A stretch of DNA of 11,645 bases from Clostridia bacterium. Its GTDB lineage: Bacteria; Bacillota_A; Clostridia; Christensenellales; Borkfalkiaceae. The position numbers and the translations under genes were made by a program. Shown in pieces: positions 1 through 6,251 of the stretch. Under the pieces are notes generated by a model, which saw nothing but the letters and a program-made list of their open reading frames with translations, ran no database searches and was not told the origin of the DNA. The stretch spans positions 1 through 11,645 of the forward strand of contig JAFWAM010000122.1 of the NCBI GenBank assembly GCA_017507595.1. The letters are read 5' to 3'. The first letter of the stretch is position 1. Each line of letters opens with the position of its first letter.

Positions 1-83
1 ATTTTAAGAAAGTGAACAAGAAGGGCAAAGCTTGTCGTGTAGCTAATACAACCCACCACGACATAAATAATATTTGTTATCAT
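1..83 (-). CDS. Partial start of a fourth small membrane protein of the island family
   Basis: An open frame starts with ATG at 83-81 and runs off the left edge after 27 codons without a stop. A Shine-Dalgarno GGAG lies at 91-88, four bases before the ATG. The peptide begins MITNIIYVVVGCISY and is hydrophobic. It resembles the N-terminus of the 171-aa protein just upstream in transcription order, which begins MITNTNIICNLGGAASY. I infer another member of the same four-helix family, 42 bases after the 171-aa gene's stop and probably in the same transcript. The function is unknown and most of the gene lies outside the window. Confidence 0.6.
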   Translation of the reverse strand, partial: MITNIIYVVVGCISYTTSFALLVHFLK

Positions 84-125
84 AAAGCTCCTTTTTGTCT
101 GAAAATCCAACGTTTAAAGTGATCG

Positions 126-641
126 TTATTGTATAAACAAAAATATAAAATTGTATGTCAACATCAGGGTATGCAGCCCTAAAAATGCAGGTATCAATGT
201 AAAAATTATTGATATCCTGTAAAAAACCTTATTATCCATCCCGGGCTTTTGTCCGCCGAAGGTTATTTCATACGTATTTATTAATTTTGAGTTATACTTA
301 ATTATAAAACATAAAAATAATGCTGTGAACACCATACCTGAACATATACTTGCGGTAATCAATCCTTCATACCCAACAAAGGGCGTTTTGTTTATTATAT
401 AAAAAACTGCGGACACAACAAAGCAAGTAAATATAGTGATAAAAAGCCTGATAACGCGGTTGTTGTAAAGCCTTTTATAAAGGGCTGAAAGTTCATCTTC
501 ATCAAGGTTTATTGACTGATATTTTATCTCCCTTTCCAGTCTTTTGGACATATCTATAAAAGTATAAATAACCGCAAAAATACTTACAATATAAGACGCA
601 GCCCCACCTAAATTACATATAATATTTGTATTTGTTATCAT
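126..641 (-). CDS. Four-helix membrane protein, island family member (171 aa)
   Basis: I do not recognise a named family. Four hydrophobic segments are visible, at about residues 11-28, 64-83, 93-115 and 141-171, with a charged loop at 30-62. It aligns along its length with the 174-aa neighbour: YTF at the end of helix 1, an acidic E/D-x-E-L/M loop, and a C-terminal GLHTLMLTYNFIFL that matches GIHFMLVSCNFIQL. Both genes end in a Gln codon, and CAATAACG spans the stop codon in each. Its ATG overlaps the stop of the upstream 66-aa gene as ATGA, so translational coupling is likely. Its role could be immunity to, or a membrane partner of, the tail-bearing proteins; that is inference from context only. 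Confidence 0.75.
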   Translation of the reverse strand: MITNTNIICNLGGAASYIVSIFAVIYTFIDMSKRLEREIKYQSINLDEDELSALYKRLYNNRVIRLFITIFTCFVVSAVFYIINKTPFVGYEGLITASICSGMVFTALFLCFIIKYNSKLINTYEITFGGQKPGMDNKVFYRISIIFTLIPAFLGLHTLMLTYNFIFLFIQ

Positions 642-838
642 ATACTTTTAATCGATATCCCCCATTTGTCTTGATAGGTCGGCACCCAACAAACCTTGAT
701 ACTTGCCCCCTTTTGATAAAAAAGTGAATTATATAAAATGGACAAGGAATCTTTTATATCCGGAATAAGTGAGAATAGTAATTTTTTTAAACGTTTTTTT
801 CTGCTGTTATTCTGTTCCATTTTAACTGAAAGTTCCAA
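638..838 (-). CDS. 66-aa protein carrying only the C-terminal tail of the 318-aa secreted protein
   Basis: The last ~50 residues align with the last ~52 residues of the 318-aa protein. Shared features are FS, P, a D, ILYN, Y, then CWVPTYQDKWGISI against CWIPTLRDRFGFKI. There is no signal peptide; the N-terminus is basic (RKKRLKK). The 838 start is a TTG with no good Shine-Dalgarno; an ATG at 820-818 (giving 60 aa) is a reasonable alternative. The frame is also open back to the stop of the 174-aa gene at 874-872. The stop overlaps the next start (ATGA). It may be a remnant of a larger gene kept for coupling, an orphan tail cassette, or a real small protein. Confidence 0.5.
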   Translation of the reverse strand: MELSVKMEQNNSRKKRLKKLLFSLIPDIKDSLSILYNSLFYQKGASIKVCWVPTYQDKWGISIKSI

Positions 839-852
839 GCACGAAAACGGGC

Positions 853-877
853 AAGTCTGCGTATAACACCGTTATTG
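853..877. repeat. Module-boundary direct repeat, copy 2
   Basis: The 14-mer AAGTCTGCGTATAA at 853-866 is an exact copy of 2942-2955. Similarity continues imperfectly into CACCGTTATTG here, against GCCGTTTATTA at 2956-2966. This copy lies between the stop of the 174-aa gene and the start of the 66-aa gene. The other copy lies before the 318-aa gene, 2089 bases away. Confidence 0.55.
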
Positions 878-1396
878 CAGTAAAGTTAATAGTTGAATAA
901 AATTACAGGACACAAGCATGAAGTGAATACCAAACCACGTTGAAATAAGGATATGCACCCCGTTAACGCCCTTTACGGTGGTCATATAAGACCTGAAAGC
1001 GTGCCTGCCTTTAAAGGATTGCTTTACAAGACTTATATTGAATTTTTTCCTCATATGAAATGAAATGAAAACCGTAACCACAGAACAAACAAGGATTGTG
1101 ACAAGGCCTGTCAGAAAACCTATTAAAAAGGCTTTTTCTTCGCCGGTAAAAACAATATCGTCAAAAGCATAGATAAGCCCGGACAAAACCACCCAAGAAA
1201 GATTTAATATACTTAACTTTAAAAAGGGCAGATAGTAAACTTTTCCGTGAAGGGTATTCATTTCCGTTTCGTTTAAGCCTTGGACGGAAATACCTTCAAG
1301 GCCTTTGTGTACGCCCCTGAAAGTATAAACGATAAGTATAAAATGGATTATTAAAATAAAAAACGAAACTGCGTTACTTAAGGTATTGGCAGTCAT
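872..1396 (-). CDS. Four-helix membrane protein, island family member (174 aa)
   Basis: The function is not recognised. Hydrophobic segments lie at about residues 11-26, 59-78, 90-113 and 146-174, giving the same layout as the 171-aa and 165-aa proteins. Similarity to the 171-aa protein is clear by eye: YTF, K-x-L-E, N-E-x-E-M, F-x-G-E-E, and the C-terminal GIHFMLVSCNFIQL. The start is well supported: AAAGGAGGA, a near-perfect Shine-Dalgarno, precedes ATG at 1396. It follows the 165-aa gene by 26 bases and is followed by the direct repeat and the 66-aa gene. It is likely co-transcribed with the rest of the island. Confidence 0.75.
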   Translation of the reverse strand: MTANTLSNAVSFFILIIHFILIVYTFRGVHKGLEGISVQGLNETEMNTLHGKVYYLPFLKLSILNLSWVVLSGLIYAFDDIVFTGEEKAFLIGFLTGLVTILVCSVVTVFISFHMRKKFNISLVKQSFKGRHAFRSYMTTVKGVNGVHILISTWFGIHFMLVSCNFIQLLTLLQ

Positions 1397-1422
1397 AAAA
1401 AGTCCTCCTTTTTTTTGCTGTT

Positions 1423-1920
1423 TTAACCGAGTATGGTTAATATAAGCGAAGCGACGATCCCAGCTTGAAAAGCAAAGGGAGCTGCAACCAGATGCCTTCT
1501 GTCAAGCTTTCTGGGGTAATAATGGGATACTCTTTCCAATATATGGTCTTCGTTTGACTTGATAAATTCCTGTTGGTAATTGCGTGCAAGGAGTTGAAAA
1601 TAAGCCATAAGCCCCACAAGCGTAACAACGTAAGCAATAACAAACACGGTGATGTCAACTATAGCCATTTTGTCATCAACCTCAGGCCTGCCGTTTACAC
1701 GATCGCAGACAATAACAATGGCAAGACAAACAAAGGAAACTATAATCAATATATTGAATAAAATCAAATACCTTCTTTGACGGCCCGCATTATCCGTGTC
1801 GGATATTTTTTTTGCTTTAACGCCTTTCAGAACGCTGTTGGTCCTTATAAGGGTAAAGGCAAAAAAAACGATATTAACAGCAAAAGCCGCTATGGATATT
1901 ATTGGTAACCATTTATTCAT
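1423..1920 (-). CDS. Four-helix membrane protein coupled to the 318-aa secreted protein (165 aa)
   Basis: I do not recognise a family. Hydrophobic segments lie at about residues 4-25, 51-71, 87-110 and 143-165, with a charged stretch at 28-50 and a polar loop at 111-142. Topology and length match the 171-aa and 174-aa proteins, but residue similarity is weak, so it is either a divergent relative or a look-alike. Its ATG shares one base with the stop of the 318-aa gene (TAATG), which implies coupled translation and a matched dosage of the two products. That arrangement fits a secreted effector with a membrane immunity or maturation partner, but nothing in the sequence proves it. Confidence 0.75.
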   Translation of the reverse strand: MNKWLPIISIAAFAVNIVFFAFTLIRTNSVLKGVKAKKISDTDNAGRQRRYLILFNILIIVSFVCLAIVIVCDRVNGRPEVDDKMAIVDITVFVIAYVVTLVGLMAYFQLLARNYQQEFIKSNEDHILERVSHYYPRKLDRRHLVAAPFAFQAGIVASLILTILG

Positions 1921-2876
1921 TAAATAACCTCTATTTTAAATCCAAATCTATCTCTAAGTGTTGGAATCCAACAAAGCTGTGTCTTTGTGCTACTGTTGTA
2001 CACATAGCAATTGTACAATATATAGATACAATCTTCTTCAGAGGGGAAAAATACTGAGAAGAAAATAGACACTATTTTTGTAACAATACTGGAATTATTT
2101 AAAATAATATTGACAACATCGACTACAGATGCTATATCTAATAATATTTCTAATGTAAAGAAATTTAAAAATTTATTATATAATCCCAATGGAACTTCTT
2201 CTATTGCATCAATGATTAAATCAGATACCATATCTTCTTCTCTATTTAATACAGATATAGCATCATCTGGATCGCTAACACCAAAGACTGATTGAATTGC
2301 TAAAGCTATCATTGCAACTAAAATTGATAAATCATCGTCAAAATTTACGTTTAATTTATTCCAAGTTAATTTAAAATTCCAAGCCCTGAAACGAGAAGTC
2401 GTTTCTGGTGTATTCCAAAAGAAGAACTCAAAATTTTCATCGATATAACCATCTTCATCATCGACTAAATCGTTCATAATACCCATATTGCGATGAATCA
2501 TTCTTACCGTGGCAATATGAAAGTAATCGCCCTCATCGTCAATGTCAATCATATCAGTAATAAAATCATCAAGTAAAATAATAGATCCATACTTTTGTTC
2601 AATAGGTGTGGTTGACATCCTGATATGACCATTGTCAAGATAAATATATTCCAAATATAAATCCGTCACCTGCTCGTCAAGCTGTTCTATATATTCGTCA
2701 GAAATATCATTACCGGTTAAAAGCGTGTCGTAATCTATTTCGCCTTCAGTATCGTCGGCGTAGCTTTTTTGTATAAAATTGGGTGAAATTATACCTACAA
2801 AAAGCATAACAAACGATAGTAAAACAATTAATAACCTGTTAAAGTGATTTGTTTTAATTTTTTCTCCTCTTTCCAT
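1920..2876 (-). CDS. Secreted acidic protein with hydrophobic C-terminal half (318 aa), function unknown
   Basis: The N-terminus is a Sec signal: a basic start, hydrophobic residues 15-31, and a signal peptidase I-type site after SYA at residue 40; no lipobox. Residues 41-225 are rich in Asp and Glu. The later part has hydrophobic or amphipathic stretches at about 183-200, 230-260 and 263-277. The tail (267-318) has Cys283, Cys290 and Cys302 and the motif CWIPTLRDRFG, shared with the 66-aa protein. The predicted ATG at 2876 has no Shine-Dalgarno before it. A strong AGAGGAG lies inside the frame at 2870-2864, five bases before an ATT codon at 2858, so the true start is uncertain. Base composition is visibly more AT-rich than the housekeeping genes. 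A toxin or bacteriocin-like role is a hypothesis; no known domain is recognised. Confidence 0.7.
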   Translation of the reverse strand: MERGEKIKTNHFNRLLIVLLSFVMLFVGIISPNFIQKSYADDTEGEIDYDTLLTGNDISDEYIEQLDEQVTDLYLEYIYLDNGHIRMSTTPIEQKYGSIILLDDFITDMIDIDDEGDYFHIATVRMIHRNMGIMNDLVDDEDGYIDENFEFFFWNTPETTSRFRAWNFKLTWNKLNVNFDDDLSILVAMIALAIQSVFGVSDPDDAISVLNREEDMVSDLIIDAIEEVPLGLYNKFLNFFTLEILLDIASVVDVVNIILNNSSIVTKIVSIFFSVFFPSEEDCIYILYNCYVYNSSTKTQLCWIPTLRDRFGFKIEVI

Positions 2877-2941
2877 AAAATAAATGTTATTTTTTAAAAC
2901 CGCTGTTAAGTTTTTTTACAATAAAAAGTATTATTTTAAAA

Positions 2942-2966
2942 AAGTCTGCGTATAAGCCGTTTATTA
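2942..2966. repeat. Module-boundary direct repeat, copy 1
   Basis: This is the exact 14-mer partner (2942-2955) of the copy at 853-866, with partly matching flank to about 2966. It sits between the jag terminator and the 318-aa gene, 66 bases before the 318-aa start. On the minus strand it reads like the sequence just past the 174-aa gene's stop, so it may be the scar of a lost family member's 3' end. Confidence 0.5.
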
Positions 2967-2985
2967 ACTAAAAAGCTAAAAATTT

Positions 2986-3022
2986 ATCCCCTTGGATGAA
3001 AATCCATCAAGGGGATTTTTTT
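2986..3022. terminator. Terminator after jag (bidirectional hairpin)
   Basis: The arms ATCCCCTT (2986-2993) and AAGGGGAT (3009-3016) pair perfectly, with an inner GGAT/ATCC extension and a small bulge. On the plus strand a run of T follows (3016-3022). On the minus strand, in which jag is read, AAATTTTTAG follows. It sits 8 bases past the jag stop and separates the housekeeping operon from the AT-rich island. Confidence 0.75.
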
Positions 3023-3029
3023 GAAGAAA

Positions 3030-3848
3030 TTATTCTTCGTCTGTCTTTTGATTTTTTAAGCTGTTGCCTAAAAATACTGCGCCGCCAAAGGCAGGCTTTG
3101 CAGCCTTTTCACGGGGCTTTTGGTCGGATGGCTGTCTTCTTCTCTGGTCCTTGAAGCCGTCCTTTTTTGACCTTTCCTTGCCGCCGCGGTTATCCCTTTT
3201 GCCGTACTTGTCGCCGCGCTTTGCTGGGACGTAGCCGTCAGGGATGATTGCGATATAACGGTTTGGCTCCTTACCCTCTGAAGCCGTCTTTATGCCTTCA
3301 AAGTCAACGAGGGTTGAGTGGATAATGCGTCTTTCGAAAGGATTCATTGGCTCTAAAACGACCTTTCTGCCAGTCTTTACGGCCTTTGCCGCAAGCTTTA
3401 AGGCAAGACCCTTTAAGATGCCTTCTCTCTTTTCGCGATAGCCTTCGCAATCAATAACGAGGCGTTTATAAGTTTCCTTTCCGCTGTTATATACGGCACT
3501 TGCAAGGGCTTGGATGGAATCCAAAACCTCACCGCGGTAGCCTATAACCTGTGAGGAATCCGTCGTGATAAGATTGATGACGACCTTTTCGTCGGAAATT
3601 AAGCTGACCTCTGTGGTGGCGGTAAGCTTCATTGCCGCAAACAAGCCTTCTAAAAAGTCAACGGTTAAATCAACGTCGGTTTTCTTTTTGGTGACAATTA
3701 CCTTCGCGGGCTTTGCGCCTATACCGAAGATACCCCTTGTGGGCTCTTCCAAAACGACCCATTCTGCAGCTTCTTTAGTAATGCCAAGGGCCTTGACGCC
3801 TTCGTTTATGGCGTCTTCTACGGTTTTTGCCGTAAATTCGTTGTTCAT
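3030..3848 (-). CDS. jag: Jag/SpoIIIJ-associated RNA-binding protein (KhpB)
   Basis: The three Jag domains are in order: Jag-N at about residues 1-52 (with RGIFGIGAKPAKV), a KH domain at about 77-140 with the loop GYRG at 103-106, and an R3H domain at about 140-205 with R-x3-H at 173-177. After that comes a Lys/Arg/Gly-rich low-complexity tail (206-272), longer than in short Jag proteins and probably an extra RNA-binding region. Jag/KhpB proteins bind RNA in the cytoplasm and act in cell elongation and division in Gram-positives. GGAG lies about ten bases before the ATG. The gene follows yidC by 23 bases, the classical pairing, and ends at a terminator. In many relatives mnmE follows; here it does not. 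Confidence 0.95.
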   Translation of the reverse strand: MNNEFTAKTVEDAINEGVKALGITKEAAEWVVLEEPTRGIFGIGAKPAKVIVTKKKTDVDLTVDFLEGLFAAMKLTATTEVSLISDEKVVINLITTDSSQVIGYRGEVLDSIQALASAVYNSGKETYKRLVIDCEGYREKREGILKGLALKLAAKAVKTGRKVVLEPMNPFERRIIHSTLVDFEGIKTASEGKEPNRYIAIIPDGYVPAKRGDKYGKRDNRGGKERSKKDGFKDQRRRQPSDQKPREKAAKPAFGGAVFLGNSLKNQKTDEE

Positions 3849-3871
3849 TAAGGTATATCTCCTACAATTAA

Positions 3872-5290
3872 TTATTTTTTATCAGTTTTTTTATAGCGTT
3901 TGTCGTTGGCGGCTTCTTCCTTTGCAAGCTTTTTATTAAAGCTTTTTTCAACGAAGTGGTTGATAACAAGTGTTGAGCCCGTTGATAAAAGTGAGCTTAC
4001 TACCATGTAAATTGAAAACGAAGCCGTATATACAAATGCAAAGAAGCCAAACATAACGGGCATAAGCCAAGTCATCATCTTTGACGTCTGTGCGGCTTGT
4101 CCGTTTGCGGACTGAAGCTCTAACTGGGCCTTTTGGGTCTTGTTCATAATGATCTGTGAAAGGACCATTACGCCGATGGATAAAACAACCAGGATAAGAT
4201 AGCCGTTTGCCGAGGATTTTTCTTCGGAAAGGTTAAAGGTAAGCTCCTGATACTCCTCCTCGGTAATGCCGATTTCGGCCGGGATAGACTTACAGCCCTT
4301 TCTTATGGAGAAGCCATAGTCTTCAAAATTTTCTTTAACGGGGTGCTTCCATGGAAGATCCTCCGCCCAGATATTTTTAACCCATAAAAATGAAGGGACG
4401 TTTTCCCTGTAGGCTGTGGCCGAAGCCTGTCTTGCAACCGAAAGGACCTTGGTGGTCTTTACGTCCTCGATAAGATGATCGAAAACCTTTTGGGCAAGGA
4501 ACTTATTTGGGTCGGTCTTATTTAAGTCGAAATTTTCAGCGTTGATGGAATAGCTTCCCGTTTGGCTGTCAAAAAGTATATCCTCGCCTACCTTAACCGC
4601 CGTGTAGCCGCCGTCGTTAAGGGTCTTTACAAAGGCGCCGAACTTTTGTACGTCAACTACCTCGTAAATATATTCGTGGGCGTTTTCGCCGTCTACGGTG
4701 CGGGTAACGCCTTTTTCACTAAGCTCACCGTCAGGGATTGCCGTAAGGTGGTTGATAAAATATGATTTTTTGCCGGCTGCGTCCTCTACCTCGACGATGA
4801 GATCCTCACCGGTTGTGTCGTTGTAGGTTTCAATGGCCACGTTGTAGCTTGATACCATTTTTTCAACGAGGGTAAGGTTGGCGTAGCTTGAATAGTTTGA
4901 AAACTGATTGATTACGATAATAAATACTACCAGGGTAACCAAGGTGGGCAGACAGGAGCTGAGCGCCGAATAGCCTTCCTTTTTGTAAAGGGCCTGGATC
5001 TTCTGGTTGTAGATCTGTGGGTTATTCTGGTACTGGCGCTGAAGCCTTTCAAGCTGGGGGCGCATCCTTTCCATCTTCATGTTGTTTTTCTTCATGGAAG
5101 CCCTTGAATATATATCAAGGGGAAGGGTTATTACCTTCAAAAATAGGGTGAAGACGATAATACCAAGACCCATACTGGGTAAAGATTCGATAAGCCATTT
5201 GATAAACTTACCGATAAAGTTTAATGCATAAATACTGCTTGCGTCCACCTGTGAAAACACGGTGACGGCTGAAGATAAAAGGTTAAACAT
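3872..5290 (-). CDS. yidC: YidC/Oxa1/SpoIIIJ membrane protein insertase with large external insertion
   Basis: YidC inserts membrane proteins, alone or with SecYEG. The family core is visible: first groove helix at residues 41-58, a charged cytoplasmic helical hairpin at about 61-107 (MRPQLERLQRQY), a helix at 112-130, the FLWVKNIW loop at 301-308, and the last helices at about 363-382, 405-426 and 428-446, followed by a Lys-rich tail. Two points are odd. About 165 extra residues (135-300) sit between the second core helix and FLWVKN, predicted outside the cell. The groove Arg that is conserved in YidC (R73 in B. subtilis SpoIIIJ) aligns with Lys52. AAGGA at 5301-5297 supports the ATG. The gene is preceded by a structured 248-base leader. 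Confidence 0.95.
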   Translation of the reverse strand: MFNLLSSAVTVFSQVDASSIYALNFIGKFIKWLIESLPSMGLGIIVFTLFLKVITLPLDIYSRASMKKNNMKMERMRPQLERLQRQYQNNPQIYNQKIQALYKKEGYSALSSCLPTLVTLVVFIIVINQFSNYSSYANLTLVEKMVSSYNVAIETYNDTTGEDLIVEVEDAAGKKSYFINHLTAIPDGELSEKGVTRTVDGENAHEYIYEVVDVQKFGAFVKTLNDGGYTAVKVGEDILFDSQTGSYSINAENFDLNKTDPNKFLAQKVFDHLIEDVKTTKVLSVARQASATAYRENVPSFLWVKNIWAEDLPWKHPVKENFEDYGFSIRKGCKSIPAEIGITEEEYQELTFNLSEEKSSANGYLILVVLSIGVMVLSQIIMNKTQKAQLELQSANGQAAQTSKMMTWLMPVMFGFFAFVYTASFSIYMVVSSLLSTGSTLVINHFVEKSFNKKLAKEEAANDKRYKKTDKK

Positions 5291-5538
5291 AAAAAATCCT
5301 TGTTAATTTTAATTGAAGATCATTTTACAGATTTTTTCCACTTTTTGTGAAAAAAGCTGTAAAATCTTTTGTTTAAGTCGCCTTTTTTGTTAGAAAGCAA
5401 GCTTTTTTACAGGGCTTGCAAATAAAAAAAACGACGGAAATAAGCCGTAAAGGTCACCCAGTACGCTTCCGCCGAAGGCATAATACGCCCATAAAGAAAA
5501 TTTATACCTAAAACCCCTCTTTTTTTATAAGGGTAAAT
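5291..5538 (-). promoter_or_regulatory. Structured leader between yidD and yidC
   Basis: This gap is long for the operon. Hairpin 1 has arms 5397-5402 and 5414-5419 (GCAAGC/GCTTGC). Hairpin 2 has arms 5322-5330 and 5357-5365 (ATTTTACAG/CTGTAAAAT), continued by six A-T pairs and CAC/GTG around a T5 loop, about 18 pairs in all. Hairpin 1 sequence can instead pair with hairpin 2: 5400-5408 with 5350-5358 (9 bp), or 5405-5412 with 5357-5364 (8 bp). Mutually exclusive folds suggest attenuation or RNA processing, but the sequence is AT-rich and such pairings can arise by chance. No clear T-run terminator or convincing leader peptide with a Shine-Dalgarno was found. Confidence 0.4.
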
Positions 5539-5778
5539 TTATATAAGCCATTTCACGACGTTTTTACTGTCGGGAACGGGGTCAAAGCCGCCTTTTGACA
5601 GGGGATTGCACCTTAAAAGCCGTCTTATAATCAAAAAAATTGCCACAAAAAACGAACGCTTTTCCAACGCCTCAATGGCGTATTCGCTGCAGGTAGGGGT
5701 AAAGACGCAGCTTGTGTAAAGTCCTTTGGAGATGTTTTTCTTGTAAAAACGTAACAATTTAATAAAAAACTTTTTCAC
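5539..5778 (-). CDS. yidD: YidD, membrane protein insertion efficiency factor
   Basis: At 79 aa it has the usual family length and signatures: FTPTCSEYAIEAL at about 27-39 and RRLLRCNPLSKGGFDPVP near the C-terminus. YidD is a small membrane-associated protein that helps YidC-dependent insertion. It starts with GTG at 5778, five bases after the rnpA stop, with no visible Shine-Dalgarno, so translation probably depends on ribosomes finishing rnpA. It sits between rnpA and yidC as is typical in bacteria. Confidence 0.95.
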   Translation of the reverse strand: MKKFFIKLLRFYKKNISKGLYTSCVFTPTCSEYAIEALEKRSFFVAIFLIIRRLLRCNPLSKGGFDPVPDSKNVVKWLI

Positions 5779-5783
5779 GGTGA

Positions 5784-6107
5784 TTATAAGAGATTTTCTT
5801 TTTTTAATAAAAAACCGACGGATTTGTTTATCTCCGAAAAATCATAGCTTTCGTCCTTTCTTGGGACGAACACGATATATACGCTTTTTGTGATCTTCGG
5901 AATAAGCGGGATGTAGCTTGCCCTTAAAAGCCTTTTTATTCTGTTTCTTAAAACAGCGTTTCCGTGTTTTTTACTTACAGATATACCTATTTTAAGGTTG
6001 CCCGGCTTTGCCTCGCAATAATACATGGCAACCTTTTTGGTATAGGCCCTTTTACCCCTGTTGAAAACAAGGTCAAAGTCCTGCTGTCTTTTTAATCTGT
6101 TTTTCAA
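5784..6107 (-). CDS. rnpA: Ribonuclease P protein component
   Basis: The protein subunit of RNase P, which matures the 5' ends of tRNAs together with the catalytic RNA. At 107 aa it has normal length. It shows the family's basic N-terminus (LKRQQDFDLVFNRGKR) and the RNA-binding signature GNAVLRNRIKRLLR at about residues 49-62. The start is TTG at 6107, nine bases past the rpmH stop, with no clear Shine-Dalgarno; no other start fits the conserved N-terminus. Coupling to rpmH translation is likely. It should be transcribed from the rpmH promoter. Confidence 0.95.
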   Translation of the reverse strand: MKNRLKRQQDFDLVFNRGKRAYTKKVAMYYCEAKPGNLKIGISVSKKHGNAVLRNRIKRLLRASYIPLIPKITKSVYIVFVPRKDESYDFSEINKSVGFLLKKENLL

Positions 6108-6116
6108 TTTTTGTTT

Positions 6117-6251
6117 TTACGCAGAAAGTTTATGACGACCTTTTGCTCTTCTTCTCTTTAAAACGTTTCTTCCGGTTTTAGAAGCCATTCTCTTTCTGAA
6201 GCCGTGTACTTTTGATCTCTGTCTTTTTTTGGGTTGGTAAGTTCTTTTCAT
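6117..6251 (-). CDS. rpmH: 50S ribosomal protein L34
   Basis: A 44-aa gene starting [20 protein letters not shown] and ending [10 protein letters not shown], the standard L34 sequence with the GFRKRM and NVLKRRR motifs. It starts at ATG 6251 with GGAG at 6262-6259. Its leader holds a small hairpin (TTCGC at 6266-6270 against GCGAA at 6276-6280) just before the Shine-Dalgarno. It is the first gene after a strong SigA-like promoter and heads rpmH-rnpA-yidD-yidC-jag. The immediate upstream neighbour is dnaN on the same strand, which is unusual; in most Firmicutes rpmH diverges from dnaA. Confidence 0.98.
   Translation of the reverse strand: MKRTYQPKKRQRSKVHGFRKRMASKTGRNVLKRRRAKGRHKLSA

Noticed and set aside
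1607..1623. A 17-base exact match with 8601-8617 (ATAAGCCCCACAAGCGT)
   Set aside because: It lies in two unrelated coding genes in different reading contexts with no further flank similarity; most likely coincidence.
1437..1761. Overlapping open frames on both strands within the 165-aa gene
   Set aside because: They are frame shadows: no Shine-Dalgarno, and the 165-aa frame has coupled start and regular membrane topology.
1920..2876. Identification of the secreted protein as SdpC, LXG or CdiA-type toxin
   Set aside because: No SdpC-like peptide, LXG helix region or pre-toxin motif can be seen; only the gene arrangement is similar.
3565..3939. A 124-codon plus-strand open frame across the jag start
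   Set aside because: It is antisense to jag and the yidC end, which have strong domain evidence; no Shine-Dalgarno and no recognisable motif.
5413..5487. Possible 24-aa minus-strand ORF (ATG, starts MPSAEAYWV) in the yidC leader
   Set aside because: No Shine-Dalgarno and no arrest-peptide-like motif; kept only as part of the leader finding.
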